64,000 nucleotides of DNA. Source: Symbiodinium natans (Eukaryota; Sar; Dinophyceae; Suessiales; Symbiodiniaceae). The notes below the pieces were generated by a model. That model saw only the letters and a list, made by a program, of their open reading frames with translations, did not search any database and had not been told where the DNA came from. Position 1 is the stretch's first letter, and each line of letters begins with the position of its first letter. The stretch is from assembly GCA_905221605.1 (NCBI GenBank), contig CAJNDS010002812.1:849001-913000 (forward strand). Direction: 5' to 3'. Both the position numbers and the translations under genes were made by a program. Positions 43,901 through 53,597 of the stretch are shown piece by piece.

Positions 43901-45653
43901 AGAACTTTTCTAGGCAAGTGGCATGCACAGTTCTCAAGGCTTATCTGCACTTGAACCCCTGAACTCTTATATGCCCTGTTTATCTAATACCCTAAACCCT
44001 AAGGCTAAACCCCACCTTTTCCGCCTTTCCACGCGAAGCTTTCTAAGCCCAGGGGGCTCCGGTGATGGCCAAAGCCACAGGTCGGCGAGGGGAAGGGTGT
44101 CCTGGTTTCCAAGCTCTGGGACCCAAAGTTCCTTGCGGTTGAAAAGGCCTTGAAATCAAGGGAAGGGCGTTGGGCTTTCGATCTAGCCTGGGGTTTACAT
44201 GGACGCTTTGGTGCTGGACTGGGAATCTAGGGGGCCCTGTGTGCATGGGCTGGGGGAGGGGGGGGGGGGTAGCTAGTAACACCAGTTGACTCCTATATAA
44301 TCGTATGGTTGGAAAGTAGGATTTGAAGGGCAGTACTATCATTACTATTCCTCCCATTCTTTCATTCCCCATTCCCTACATGTAAATAACTACCTGAACA
44401 GCTGGGCAGTGGTCAACCGGGCAGGTCTGCCAATGTGGTCGTTCCAGAGGCCGTGGGTTTAGGGTTCAGGGCGTTCAGATTTCAATCGCTGTTTCTTTCT
44501 CCAAAATTAAAAACCCCAGCTAGCCGGCTAGCTCTGTCCGGACCTCAACCCCGAACTCGAAAGCAAGCTGGAACCTTAGCGGGCTGGCCTCTCCGACCCC
44601 ACACCCCAGCCTGCTCGCTGAGCATCGGTTTGATGTTTCGAGGCTCTCTAAAGGCTCTTTTCAGATTGTGTTGTCTTCATGTAGCAAGCGCCAGCAAAAT
44701 AGAATCCAGACTTCATGGGACTTGCCTCGAGGAAGCTCGATCATTTCTTGGCAAGGTGGGGATCCCTCGAAGCACAGTCATTTTGTTTCAGTTGAAGTTG
44801 TATGCTGGGGCGCTGCAACACTACGCGCAGTGTGGGGAAAGCCTAAAGACCTGAACCCTAAAGTCTGAGCCAGCACTTTGCAAGGTTGCACACGCCATGG
44901 CCTGCCGCTCTCCAAAGTCAAAATTTGGGCCTTGAGCCTCCCTCAAACCGGGAGCCAAACCTAGAAGCCCCAAACTATGCATGAACGGACGCCTCAGCGA
45001 CAAAGCCGGAAGCCCAGGCCCCCTTTGCTTTAACAAACCCCACATAAAGCCTGAAACCCGCCAAACCTGCCAAACCCGCCTAGAAACTGCGGCTGCAGGC
45101 TCTGCTTCAGTTGGTCCGATTTGAGAACATGTCGCCGAGTGAGCTGCGCTCATCCGCAAAGTGCCTTGGCGACTCTTGCATGCGTCGGCATCGGGTTTAA
45201 TAAGTGGAGGTTTACAAGCCCTAGACGTTAGGGACTTGGGCAGAGTGTGAGGGTCGTACCGTACTCAAGCCCTCAAGACACCCGAGCTGTAGATGGTTTA
45301 CGTAGACAATAATCGAAACCTTCCCTAAACCCTAAACCCTAAAACCGAAGCCCTGAACCCTAAGCCCTAAACCCTAAACCCTTATGAATGTTGGGGCATG
45401 TTCCCAAGGCCAATTCTGCCGGCGGAGCGGTACGTGGAGCTACTTGAGGAGGCACGCTGGATGAGTAGGTGAGAGGCTTTGTTCCCAAGCTTTGAGAACC
45501 CTCAAGCGGTGTGTCCTTTAAACCCAAAACCCTGAAACCGAAGCCCTGAACCCTAAACCCTAAACCCTGCACCCTGAACCCCCAAGGTCAGTGGTGCCGC
45601 ACCGGGTCGCTCAAAGCGCCCAGTCCGCGCTTCTTGGCATGACAGAGATCTGA
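37942..45653 (+). CDS. Helix-rich protein, function unknown, nine exons (span)
   Basis: Nine candidate exons join in frame on the + strand and end in a stop: 37942-37970, 38752-38785, 40212-40247, 40829-40878, 42718-42786, 43231-43291, 45099-45160, 45409-45468, 45587-45653 (TGA at 45651). The joined product is rich in Ala, Leu, Arg and Glu, with amphipathic helical stretches such as LSEATVAELMRQLAARAF and RYVELLEEARWMSR, and LVRFENMSPSELRSSAK resembles helical-repeat proteins of organelle RNA metabolism, though I do not recognise a family. All acceptors are AG|G; donors are GT, GC or GA. Several junctions have matching repeats, for example GCCAGGC at 40874-40880 and 42713-42719. The start is not found. 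The evidence is consistent phase and splice pattern, so some exons may be wrong. Confidence 0.55.
38524..38719. repeat. CCCTAAA array
   Basis: Long C-strand block with CCCCAAA and CTCTAAA variants, left of the exon at 38752. Confidence 0.93.
38824..39060. repeat. TTTAGGG array with CTAGGGTTTT block
   Basis: G-strand heptamers turn into a decamer variant (TTTTCTAGGG, TTTTCGAGGG) repeated about eight times at 38884-38970. Confidence 0.92.
39255..39326. mobile_element. AGGGAATGAGG hairpin element, shortened
   Basis: Contains ACGAGGGAATTAGGGCCCC and TTTTCCCTCATTCCCTGCT, matching the arms of the other copies. Confidence 0.55.
40270..40374. mobile_element. CTGGGAGGATCC hairpin element, single copy here
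   Basis: Ends CTGGGAGGATCCAAAAAGTA and TACTGTTTGGATCCTCCCAG form a strong inverted repeat. Confidence 0.65.
41408..41503. mobile_element. AGAGTAACCTT hairpin element, single copy here
   Basis: Ends ACCTAGAGTAACCTTTG and AAGGTTACTCTACAGGT are inverted, with a second inner pair around TGTCC / GGACA. Confidence 0.6.
41563..41671. mobile_element. CTATTTGCTTAAGAACCCC element
   Basis: Left end TACTATTTGCTTAAGAACCCC-like, right end GGGTCCTTAAGCAATTAGTA, flanked by TCTGCT on both sides. The right arm contains a TTTTT-GGGGGGG tract. Related copies: 2378-2486, 6567-6672, 24066-24165, 25404-25513 and a right end at about 46980-47005. Confidence 0.7.
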
Positions 45654-48600
45654 GAGAAGCCTATATTGCCAGTTCTCTAGATCATGGTCCTCATTGTGAA
45701 GGGCCTTTATTGCAATTAGGACAATAAAATTTCGTGGCCTGTTACCTGAAAGGAGATGTACCTTGCAAGATGAGGATACTCTGGTTACTCCACAGGTACA
45801 GGGTGCAGACTTCGAGGGGTCCACAGCTTGGGCTATCAGCACGCAAACTTGAAACATAAGTTATAAGTCCCTTCACACAAAGTAGTTAGTATGGTAAGGG
45901 GGGGGGGGAGGGGGGAGGGGGGTCCTTCCGGCAGAACAGGGTAGCTTCAGTTTTGAAGACAGGGTCTCGGTCCTGAAGCTGATATATGGATGTTTGGGTT
46001 TACTGTTTTTTCAATGGCAGGGTCTTAGGCCGTTCAGACCACCAGCGGAAGACTGACAGAGTCGCGGCCATTTGTCGCATTCCTGAAGCACAAGTGATCA
46101 CAAGTACCTCAACTTTCGCAATCGAATTTGGCAGTGTGGCAGCCTCGTGAACTTTTACTGAAATGTTGAGCTCAATCGATACAGAGTCTGAAAGATGTGA
46201 GGCTTCGGCAATTTGCCGCACCTATGTTGAGTGCCGAAGCTGTACACGCCCCGAGGTACTGTGAACCCATGTGGTCGCTTTAGGTGCCTCCCACCTAGAA
46301 AATAATCATATTTGTACAACCCTAAACCTGACACCTTTTCTAAACCCAAAAGCCCTACAACCCTCGAGCCCTAAGCCGCTCAAACCCTAAACCCTGAGCC
46401 CTGACCCCTGAACCCTGAACCCTGAACCCTAAACCCTAAACCCTAAACCCCAAACCCCAAACCCCAAACCCTAAACAACCCAAAACCCTAAACCCTGCAC
46501 TGTAAAGCTCTGTAAAGAACCCACCTCCGCCCCCAAGGAGCGCCCCATGCGACCATTTCGATGCCACCTTTGTGGCAGGGGGACCCAGAGCTGGGGTAAA
46601 GAACTTAAAGTTTATAGGATAATTTATAGGGTAGCTTATAGGGTTTTGAGGGTTTCTGGGGTAATTTATAGGGTGGTTTATGGGCTTAAGGGGTTAGGGG
46701 CTTTAGAGGGATTAGAGGGATTAGAGGGATTAGAGGGATTAGAGGGATTAGAGGGATTAGAGGGATTAGAGGGATTAGAGGGATTAGAGGGATTAGAGGG
46801 ATTAGAGGGATTAGAGGGTTCAGTATTCTGGGCTTGCAGTTGAGAACAGGGCATGCAAAGGTGAGCTTGCCTGGCACTTTGGGAGGGCTCCTTTAGAGCA
46901 GGTTCTATATCTATAGACAACTTTCATGCGGGCAACGTAGGGATTTTTTTTTTTTTTTTGGGGGGGGGGGGGGGGGGAGGGGGTTCTTGAGCAAATAGTA
47001 GTAGCGCATTCTTGGCCTGGGGCACAACCGGACCTTTCTGTCGTGTGCTGCCCGAGGCATCGAGGTCTTTGTTACAACGGAGTCGGGAGTGCCAGGCGCG
47101 AGCAGTCCGTCAAGGTTTTGAGGTTTAGAATTTAGAGCGGAAGATCATAGGACTCCATGTCCCACCACAACACAGATATTCCGGTGCAGAGCTTGCCGCG
47201 GAGCAGGCTGACACTCTAAACCCTAAACCAGCAGTGACACCTGACCTCGAGCCCTTTGAGACTTTCCATGAAAGGCTATGGGGTTGAGGACCCGGAAAGG
47301 CTTCCCAATCTCCACGGTCCCAAGAGCCCCGAACCTGCGAAGGTCCATGAACCATGAGCCGAGTTCTGCAGCCACAAGAAGGGTTCGGAGTGCGAACAGG
47401 TGACGCCGCAGGCGACGGCAGCGTGATCACAGCAAACGGGGGACCACTTCCTGAGCGACCCCGGCGCAGGTTATTAGGTTTCAGAGGGTCTTCAGTCGGT
47501 GATTGTTGCCAGGACCTTAAACACTCTACAAGTCTTGCTGGTTCTGCCAATCGCTCAAAATCGTCAGTTAGACCTGACCATCTTCTCAGTTACCTGTTTA
47601 TCCGTCCTACTAGACTCTCCACCCACTCGCCGAAGCCGACCCTCCATGTTCATGTTCAAGGCTTGGGCTGAGAGAGCGCCGCAGCAGACATGGAAACCGA
47701 GTAGTTGTACCTGAAGAGGGGCATCTGTGCCCAATCATGATTTTGAGGGTTTAGGGCTTGGGTTTAGGGTGTTGGCATTGTCTGCCCGAAGGCTGTAGCT
47801 GCGTGGAACAGCTGTAAACCTGCTACCCAGTACAGGCGCAAAACTGAGACTCTAAAGACATCACAAATCAGTTTGGACATATTCTAACAACATGTGCATT
47901 CTTAGCAGCCTTAAGTCTGCAGGCATGCTCAGTCGTCTTTCTTCAGAAGATGCTGCAGATACAGGAAGGGAAAGTATGGTAGGGCCGAGGGTCAACAGCT
48001 AAGAGATGGGTTTGCAAGGAATCCGGGTGTGTTTGTTTGTTTTATTTGTTTTGTGTGTGTGTTTTTTTTTTGGGGGGGGGTTGGAAGTTGCATGCAGGTG
48101 CCGACGATACCACCCCGGCTTCACATGGAATGAGATCGCTTGTGCGCCGCTCAGAGGTCCCACTCACCCCGGGGCCATGTCCATCTGCTGCCTTGAGCTT
48201 TCTATCAACCTTGATGTATGTATGTACATCATTTACGCTACACACACGTGTAGGAACCTAAGCTCCCTCAACCCTAAGCCCCATCCGAGTCGGGACTTGC
48301 CCCGCTTGGGATGCCCATTTTTTTCAGGTTAGTGTAGATTCTGAATGACAAGGAGCTACACGTCTGTTTGTACGACGTATACTCGAAGGAAGCGACCTTT
48401 CTTAATCTAAAGCGAGCTTGTGCTTACACATGGCCCAGGTGCCGATCACAAAGGCAAGTGCCTGGTGCTCAGGCAATTGGGCTGCCAAGAGCTTCAAAAC
48501 TGAAGCCCAAATCCCACACCCTAAATCCTACATGATTTGTGCTCGCTTTGGGGGCTTGCTTTGCAGAACAGTACCCTCCACGCTACAAACTGAAGCAGTA

Positions 48601-48862
48601 GCATGTTGGTCACGCCTGAGTTTTCTAAGTCGGGTCCTGTCCTGTGGTGTGTTCAGTGCCGTACTGTATGAGGCCGAAGAAGCAGGATATCTGTGCTAAC
48701 AAGCGACTCCATGAAGTTCAGAATTTTCATGACCTCAGCCCGCGAACACGGGTTTAACCATCAAAGCCATGATTACACGTATGTCCCACTCGGGTTGAGT
48801 GGGACAACAACTACAAGTTGCGACTCCCGCAGATGCTCAAGCCGGCCAATGATAGTTGATAG
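45654..48862. other. Probable intergenic region before the kelch-PARP gene
   Basis: Contains a degenerate CCCTAAA block (46380-46500), a 9-bp minisatellite (46703-46819), TnGn tracts at 46945-46980 and 48062-48080, and no recognised motif. A signal-peptide exon for the kelch protein is expected here but was not found. Confidence 0.5.
46703..46819. repeat. 9-bp minisatellite TTAGAGGGA
   Basis: About 13 uninterrupted copies of TTAGAGGGA, a multiple of three, so open frames read LEG repeats on + and NPS or IPL on -; these are repeat artefacts. Confidence 0.95.
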
Positions 48863-50731
48863 GTGCGATGGAGCCGTGGTGGGAAGAGCTCACCTCGGCA
48901 GCTCAGCCTCCTGCAAGGTATGAGCACAGAGCAGTGGAAGTTAATGGGACAATGGTGATCTTCGGAGGAAACTCAGGGTCAGAAACGCGTGCAAGCAATG
49001 ACGTCTGGCAACTCAACCTGCAAAGTGGGACGCTCCAGACCTGGGAGGACCTGGCAACATCTGGGCCGCAGCCCCCCGCAAGAAGCGGCCATTCGGCTGT
49101 GATGGTTGCTAGCAACTTGCTTGTCTTCGGCGGCGCGCAGTATGTCTCCGGAAATTGGGCAAGATTTAGCGATGTGTGGAAGCTGGCAATTAACCACAAT
49201 GGAGGCTCACACTCATGGTCTCAGCTTTCCGCTTCCTCGCCGCGCCCGGCAGCAAGAGCAGGTCATACCGCGGTGAGCTTATCCGATAATACCATGGTCA
49301 TTTTCGGCGGTTATGATGGCAGTAGCTATGTGTCAGACGTCTGGCGGTTCCAAGTGGACGACGGAAGTGCGGGCTTTTGGGAAAGCCTCGCCACCAATGC
49401 AGGCCCCCAGGCAAGGAGTGGTCACAGCGCTGTCAAACTTCTCGACAGCTCAATGCTGATCTTTGGAGGAGGGGGCAGCGGAAGCGTTCTTAGCGACCTG
49501 TGGTCGCTGAGCCTGAGCCAAAGCGGCCTGCACATCTGGCAAGAGCTGACTGCTTCTGGCCCTTGGCCCAGTCCGAGGAGAGATCATGCTGTAACAATCA
49601 TGGGAGATGGGAGCATGCTCTTGTTTGGAGGATACAATCATTTCAATGCGGCCGGTGCACGATATTTAGATGACGCCTGGCGACTGTCCGTGAGCGGAGG
49701 TTCACCTTTTTGGACCGAGCTGCTGATTTCCTCGGTGGGCCCTGGGCCGAGGGGGTACGCCTGGGCTGTCAGCGCGGGAGATGGAACCATGGTTCTGTTT
49801 GGTGGATGGGATAGCAGCAACAGATTCAGTGATACCTGGCGCCTGCACGGATCCCTGCCGAGCACCAGCACCGCTACGATCACCCTCACGACGGCGACGA
49901 CGACAATGTGCTGTGCCCAAGCGGAGTTCTGGAACGGCACTGGGTGCGAAGCCTGCATTCCTGGGCACAACAGTCTGGTATGCTCCAGCTTTTGTGCCCC
50001 AACGCTGGCACTGGTGGTCTCAACGATGGGGGCTCCCAGCTTGGAGGTGACCATGGATGGTTTCGGTCGCGTCTCCTTGTTCTTGACCATGTCCTCCTTG
50101 CCCGAGAACATCTATGAGGCCACAGTGCGCTTCGCCATCGACGTGGCTGAAAACTCCTCCTTACTCAGCTGGACACCTGGCGCCTGTGATGGCGAGTGGG
50201 AGCGGAACAGCAACCACTTCCGTCTTCTCACGACATACTCTGACCTTGATGGCCCTTGCAAGCTCGACGAAACCATGAACGAGAGCACACTCGTGCGATC
50301 TGGTGTCTTGGGCGCCTTCATGCTGGCCTTATCTTCGGGGGGGGGGGGGGGAAGTGGTTGTTGCACAGTGGAACATCCCCCTACAACTTGACTTCCCGCG
50401 AGAAGTTGTCGGCGTCTTCAGCAAGCTGACAGCCATTGAGCCCAAGGAAGTCCAAGGAATGCAGGTGCACCTGGGACCGTTCAGGTCCACGCTGAAGCTC
50501 TTCAGAACAGCCGAGTTCCAGGCTGAACGAGCCATTGCCGTTTTCCAGGCGACGGAACTTGCATTTGTTGAGCAACACCTCATGGGAGACAGCCTCAACT
50601 TCTCGTTCCTTGGAGCCTGGCTCTCCAACTCCTCAGCTCCTGAAGCCCCCGCCATCCACACGCTGGACGCAGTGGCCTTGCAGGAAGGGCCCGGAGTGGT
50701 TCGCATCAGGACCCAGTTGAGGGTTTGCCCA
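48863..50731 (+). CDS. Exon: six kelch repeats plus beta-rich ectodomain
   Basis: Six kelch blades end in IFGG/VFGG/LFGG-type strands at about residues 36, 91, 150, 203, 257 and 315 counted from 48856, each preceded by an R.gH.aV motif and followed by a DVW or DTW strand. A Ser/Thr linker, a short Cys-rich segment (CCAQ, GCEAC) and a beta-rich region follow. The first in-frame ATG is at 48868; a GATAG|GTGCG acceptor just upstream suggests this is an internal exon. At 50337-50351 fifteen G shift the frame by one; with one G fewer the reading continues through VVVAQWNIPLQLDFP to CPD at 50731. Kelch propellers bind proteins or glycans; the ligand is unknown. Confidence 0.85.
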
Positions 50732-53018
50732 GACTCTTAGGAGAATGAGTACCCTTTTACACTTTTTGGGATACTAGATTTATATAGGACTGAAAGTGTA
50801 CACCTTTTTGGGGGGCCTTATGAAGTCAGCAACTAAGGATTGCTATTTGCACCTGCTCAGCAAGGTCGAGATGAAAGGAAGGCGGCTAGTGGAAGAACAT
50901 TACTCCGCGGACTACATTGCAGTTCAAGTGCTCCCTCCTCAGGATGCTCGGTTAGGTTTAGCCCAGGTTTCACTTTCAAGATTTGAGGGTTTCCGAAACT
51001 AGGGTGCCTTTATTTTGGGTCCTGATGATAAGGGAGTCCTGCTATTTCGGGGTTTCGAGTAGGGGTCCCTTGTTTTCGTAAACCCCCATTTGAATGGGAA
51101 TAGGCCTTCAGGTTGATGCCAGTTGTTGAGACCGAGCTCCAGTGAGCCTTCCGATGTCACAGAGAATGTAGCATGACCTCAACACTCTTTGAGCGTTAAA
51201 GTCTCCAGATGTTCAGTGAGGTGAGCGTTCATTCGATTCTGTATCTAAGGACTCCGAGGTGATCGGCGACGCCCAGACGCCATTCATTCCGATTCTGGTC
51301 ATCGTTGTGGGGTTCTTCTTGTGCATCCTGGGTTTCGGCTTCTGTGTGCTCCGCCGCAAGAGGAAGCGCCCCTTCTCCTACATGGAGATTCTGCCTGCCT
51401 TTCGCCTGGGTCGAAGTGACCTGGAGGCAGCCGGTGCGGCTGCTGGCAGCCATCCAGCTCCTCCAGCTGCCCCTCTTCCTCCAGGCGGCGTCGCTCAGAC
51501 CGCCTCCACGGCTTCACTACAGCTTGAGGTGCACCAGGAGATCCGCGCCAGCATGCAGGAGCTCTTGGACATGGCTCCCCCAGATCAGCTGGGGAAGGGC
51601 CGCGATGCCACCGCCAGGGCGGGGTACAACAGGCTTCGGCTCCAGGATGTTTGGCGCATCAGCTCCTAGGCCGGCCCTTGGGATCTTTGTGATGTTCTTC
51701 CCTTATTGGGCAAAGAGAGGATCTTCTTCAGGTCGGAGGGTTTTTAAGGGCCAATCCATACTTGTAGGTTGTGAAAAGACCAGCCGAGGTTGCGGCCTTC
51801 ATGAGACGAGCTTTGCAAACGAACGGAGCAAGAATCATGGCCGGAATCTATTTGCCTACACTTCCGTAGCTAGAAGAGCCCATAAAGCTCTGGGAAAATT
51901 GGGTCCCAGGTAGCAACTACCCCTTCATCAAGAAGTAGAACCCATAAAACTCTAGGCAAGCTGTGTTCCCAGGTCGACTCTCATCCATTTGTTGTTTTGT
52001 GTCAGCCTCGCCATCTTGGTGCCAATGTTCGAGGTATTTTGGGATGTTCCGCCTTATCCCAAGCGTCCTTAATAGGGATTCTAATCGGGGGGGGGGGGGG
52101 GGGGGGGGGGGGGTACGATAATCTCCTATCAAGGACTCTTAGTATAAGGGGGAGCATCTCAAGATGTATTTGCTAAGGATACAGATGGCACCGGCCTGTC
52201 TGGGAGCACTTGGAGGTCGATTTCCGATGGTGGAAGTGGAGCTGGACGCCGCAATGAAGAACCTCAAGGAGTGGGATGTTCACTCCTTATGCTAAGAGTC
52301 CTTAGAGTAGATCTTAACAGGGATTCTGAATAGGGGGTACTATAATCCCCATTAAGGACTGTTAGTGTACGGGGGAACATCCCAACTCAAGGACATGATC
52401 GGCACCGACCCTGCCATCAACGAGACCATTCTCCTCCACGGCACAAATGCTAAAACACTACAAATGATTCTCCATGAAGGGCAACCCGACCTTTTCTTGG
52501 ACCCGCGCTTCACCAGGGTTGACATGTTTGGCCGAGGAGTCTATTTTGCAGAAAATGTTTGCAAAACAGACCAGTACGCCACTCCTGGATTGGCGCCCCA
52601 ACAAGATCACAAACTCACGAAGCTTCTGTACAGCAAGTTCGGCAAGGCAGCTTCCAGCAAGGAGATCCACTTCGTCTTTGTCTGCAGGGTGATCTTGGGG
52701 CTGGCAGCTTTCACACAAGAGGCGAAGCTGGGTTTTGGAGTATTATACTTTAATGTTTTTGTGTTCTGGGTTCCTAATATTGAGTACTATATACTTAATA
52801 TACTTTAATATTTTTTCCAGGATCTACTCCAAAGCTAAGGAAGCCGTGTCCAGCAATGGCTGGCAAGGAGGAGACAAGCCTTGCAAAGACCGGCACGAAT
52901 CTCTTGGAGCAACCATATGCGCAACTGGTGACAGTCCCCAACACCGACCCTCCTTTTAGATACCATTCCTTGGTGGCAGAGACTGGTGGCGCTATCGCGC
53001 GATTTCGAGAGTTTCTTG
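48863..53018 (+). CDS. Kelch ectodomain - transmembrane - PARP catalytic protein (span)
   Basis: A large exon (48863 to about 50731) encodes six kelch repeats and a downstream beta-rich region. It is followed by an exon with one transmembrane helix and a basic stop-transfer segment (51250 to about 51662), then PARP catalytic exons (about 52006-52033, 52164-52268, 52392-52726, 52840-53018). Joins are in frame: CPD-SEVIGDAQTPF before the membrane helix and NLK-DMIGTDPAINETILLHGT at the PARP entry. PARP signatures include LLHGTN, FGRGVYFAENVCKTDQYA and YHSLVAETG..RFREF. The H and Y of the H-Y-E catalytic triad are present; the last exon, expected to carry the E, was not found. A kelch ectodomain with a cytosolic PARP is an unusual architecture. 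A 15-G run at 50337-50351 breaks the frame. No signal-peptide exon was found upstream. Confidence 0.8.
50988..51087. mobile_element. GGGTTTCCGAAA-type hairpin element
   Basis: Ends GGTTTCCGAAAC and TTCGTAAACCCCC, with ATTTGA on both sides. It lies in the intron between the ectodomain and the transmembrane exon of the kelch-PARP gene. Confidence 0.7.
51250..51662 (+). CDS. Exon: transmembrane helix and PARP N-terminal part
   Basis: Reads SEVIGDAQTPF, then a hydrophobic helix (IPILVIVVGFFLCILGFGF), then RRKRKRPF as stop-transfer. An Ala/Pro-rich linker leads to YNRLRLQDVWRIS, which resembles the strand that starts PARP catalytic domains. Left acceptor is TCTAAG|GACTCC. GACTC also occurs at the end of the previous exon. 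The right boundary is ambiguous inside a TCAGC repeat shared with 52002-52006. Confidence 0.78.
52006..52033 (+). CDS. Exon: PARP domain short exon
   Basis: A 28-base exon reading LAILVPMFE that joins to MYLLRIQM in the next exon, where PARP proteins have an aromatic residue and Tyr three positions apart. Its right edge, TTCGAG, is the left side of an introner insertion. Confidence 0.55.
52039..52162. mobile_element. Introner (TTGGGATGTTC family) forming a PARP intron
   Basis: Inverted-repeat element with left end TTGGGATGTTC and right end AGCATCTCAA. The 8-bp flanks are GAGGTATT (52031-52038) and GATGTATT (52163-52170). The inferred intron 52034-52163 uses a GT donor from the left flank and an AAG acceptor overlapping the right flank; splicing gives TTCGAG-ATGTATTTG, the presumed pre-insertion sequence. 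A run of about 27 G lies in the loop. Confidence 0.85.
52164..52268 (+). CDS. Exon: PARP domain, between two introners
   Basis: Reads MYLLRIQMAPACLGALGG then RFPMVEVELDAAMKNLK. It lies between two inverted-repeat insertions of the same family. Joining AACCTCAAG to GACATGATC gives an uninterrupted PARP frame. Other frames are open here too; this one is chosen because it alone continues into the HGT motif. Confidence 0.75.
52271..52385. mobile_element. Introner (TTGGGATGTTC family) forming a second PARP intron
   Basis: Left end GTGGGATGTTC and right end GAACATCCCAA, with perfect 8-bp duplications CTCAAGGA at 52263-52270 and 52386-52393. The inferred intron 52269-52391 has a GA donor (CTCAAG|GAGTGG) and AG acceptor (CTCAAG|GAC). 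Removing it leaves one CTCAAGGA copy and the frame LKDMIGTDPAINE. Confidence 0.9.
52392..52726 (+). CDS. Exon: PARP catalytic core
   Basis: Reads DMIGTDPAINETILLHGT, then TLQMILHEG, FGRGVYFAENVCKTDQYA and HFVFVCRVILG. The His of HGT and the Tyr of VYFAEN match the NAD-binding residues of PARPs, and FGRGVYFAE is the donor-loop signature. A GC donor (GCGAA|GCTGGG) is inferred from phase. Confidence 0.92.
52727..52839. mobile_element. Second introner type: TTTTGGAGTA element as PARP intron
   Basis: The third PARP intron is 113 bases long and nearly all one element with inverted ends TTTTGGAGTA and TACTCCAAAG. AAGCT occurs on both sides (52725 and 52832). A diverged copy is at 54533-54640. Intron boundaries are inferred from phase: GC donor and CTAAG|G acceptor. 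Confidence 0.7.
52840..53018 (+). CDS. Exon: PARP catalytic C-terminal part
   Basis: In frame it reads EETSLAKTG, LVTVPNTDPPFRYHSLVAE and then RFREFL. YHSLVAE and RFREF are conserved in the last third of PARP domains. GT donor at CTTG|GTTGC. The expected final strand with the catalytic Glu is missing from what I can read. Confidence 0.85.
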
Positions 53019-53266
53019 GTTGCAGAAGTAGGGGCCGCATGTTTTTCGTTTCGTGCCTGAGGTACATCAGTGTCAAGGGCGGTTTTGCATGTTCATCAAT
53101 CGCTTCCAAGGTTCGTGGTCTTCGAAAAGAATGCGGTGTTGCCAATATTCCTTGTGGCCTATACACGCGAGGCTGAGTGAAACCTGCGTTTTCAGAAGCA
53201 GTGTGGAGCACTGCTTGCAAGCCATCGAAGATGGTCCTGCGTGCTTTTTTGCGGGTGTCGGTTCTG

Positions 53267-53359
53267 CCCTGCTGTGGGTGGCCTTGCTTAAAAACCCTGC
53301 TCTTGCGCAAAGGCCCTGCTGTGGGTGGCCTTGCTTAAAAACCCTGCTCTTGCGCAAAG
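53267..53359. repeat. 47-bp tandem duplication
   Basis: Two nearly identical copies starting CCCTGCTGTGGGTGGCCTTG, just downstream of the last recognised PARP exon. Confidence 0.92.
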
Positions 53360-53597
53360 TCCCGTCGCGCAAGCACCTTGAGCTGTATGTACAGAGACCC
53401 TCTATCAAAGCCGAAAAGCACTGCACCGTTCTCTCATGAGTCTGCTGCCGCTGTCTACTGCCTGGCTGCCTGGCTGTGTCGCAGAGACCCACATACCCCG
53501 AGTGAGTATGCCTGAAGCCGAGGTGCGACGTGCAAGCGCTGCAACAGCGCACGCTGGACCTGCTGCACCTTGAGCCAACTTCGAGGGATCCATATGG

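Noticed and set aside
46547-46920. ORFs with LEG or NPS/IPL repeats
   Set aside because: Produced by the 9-bp minisatellite, which cannot create stops.
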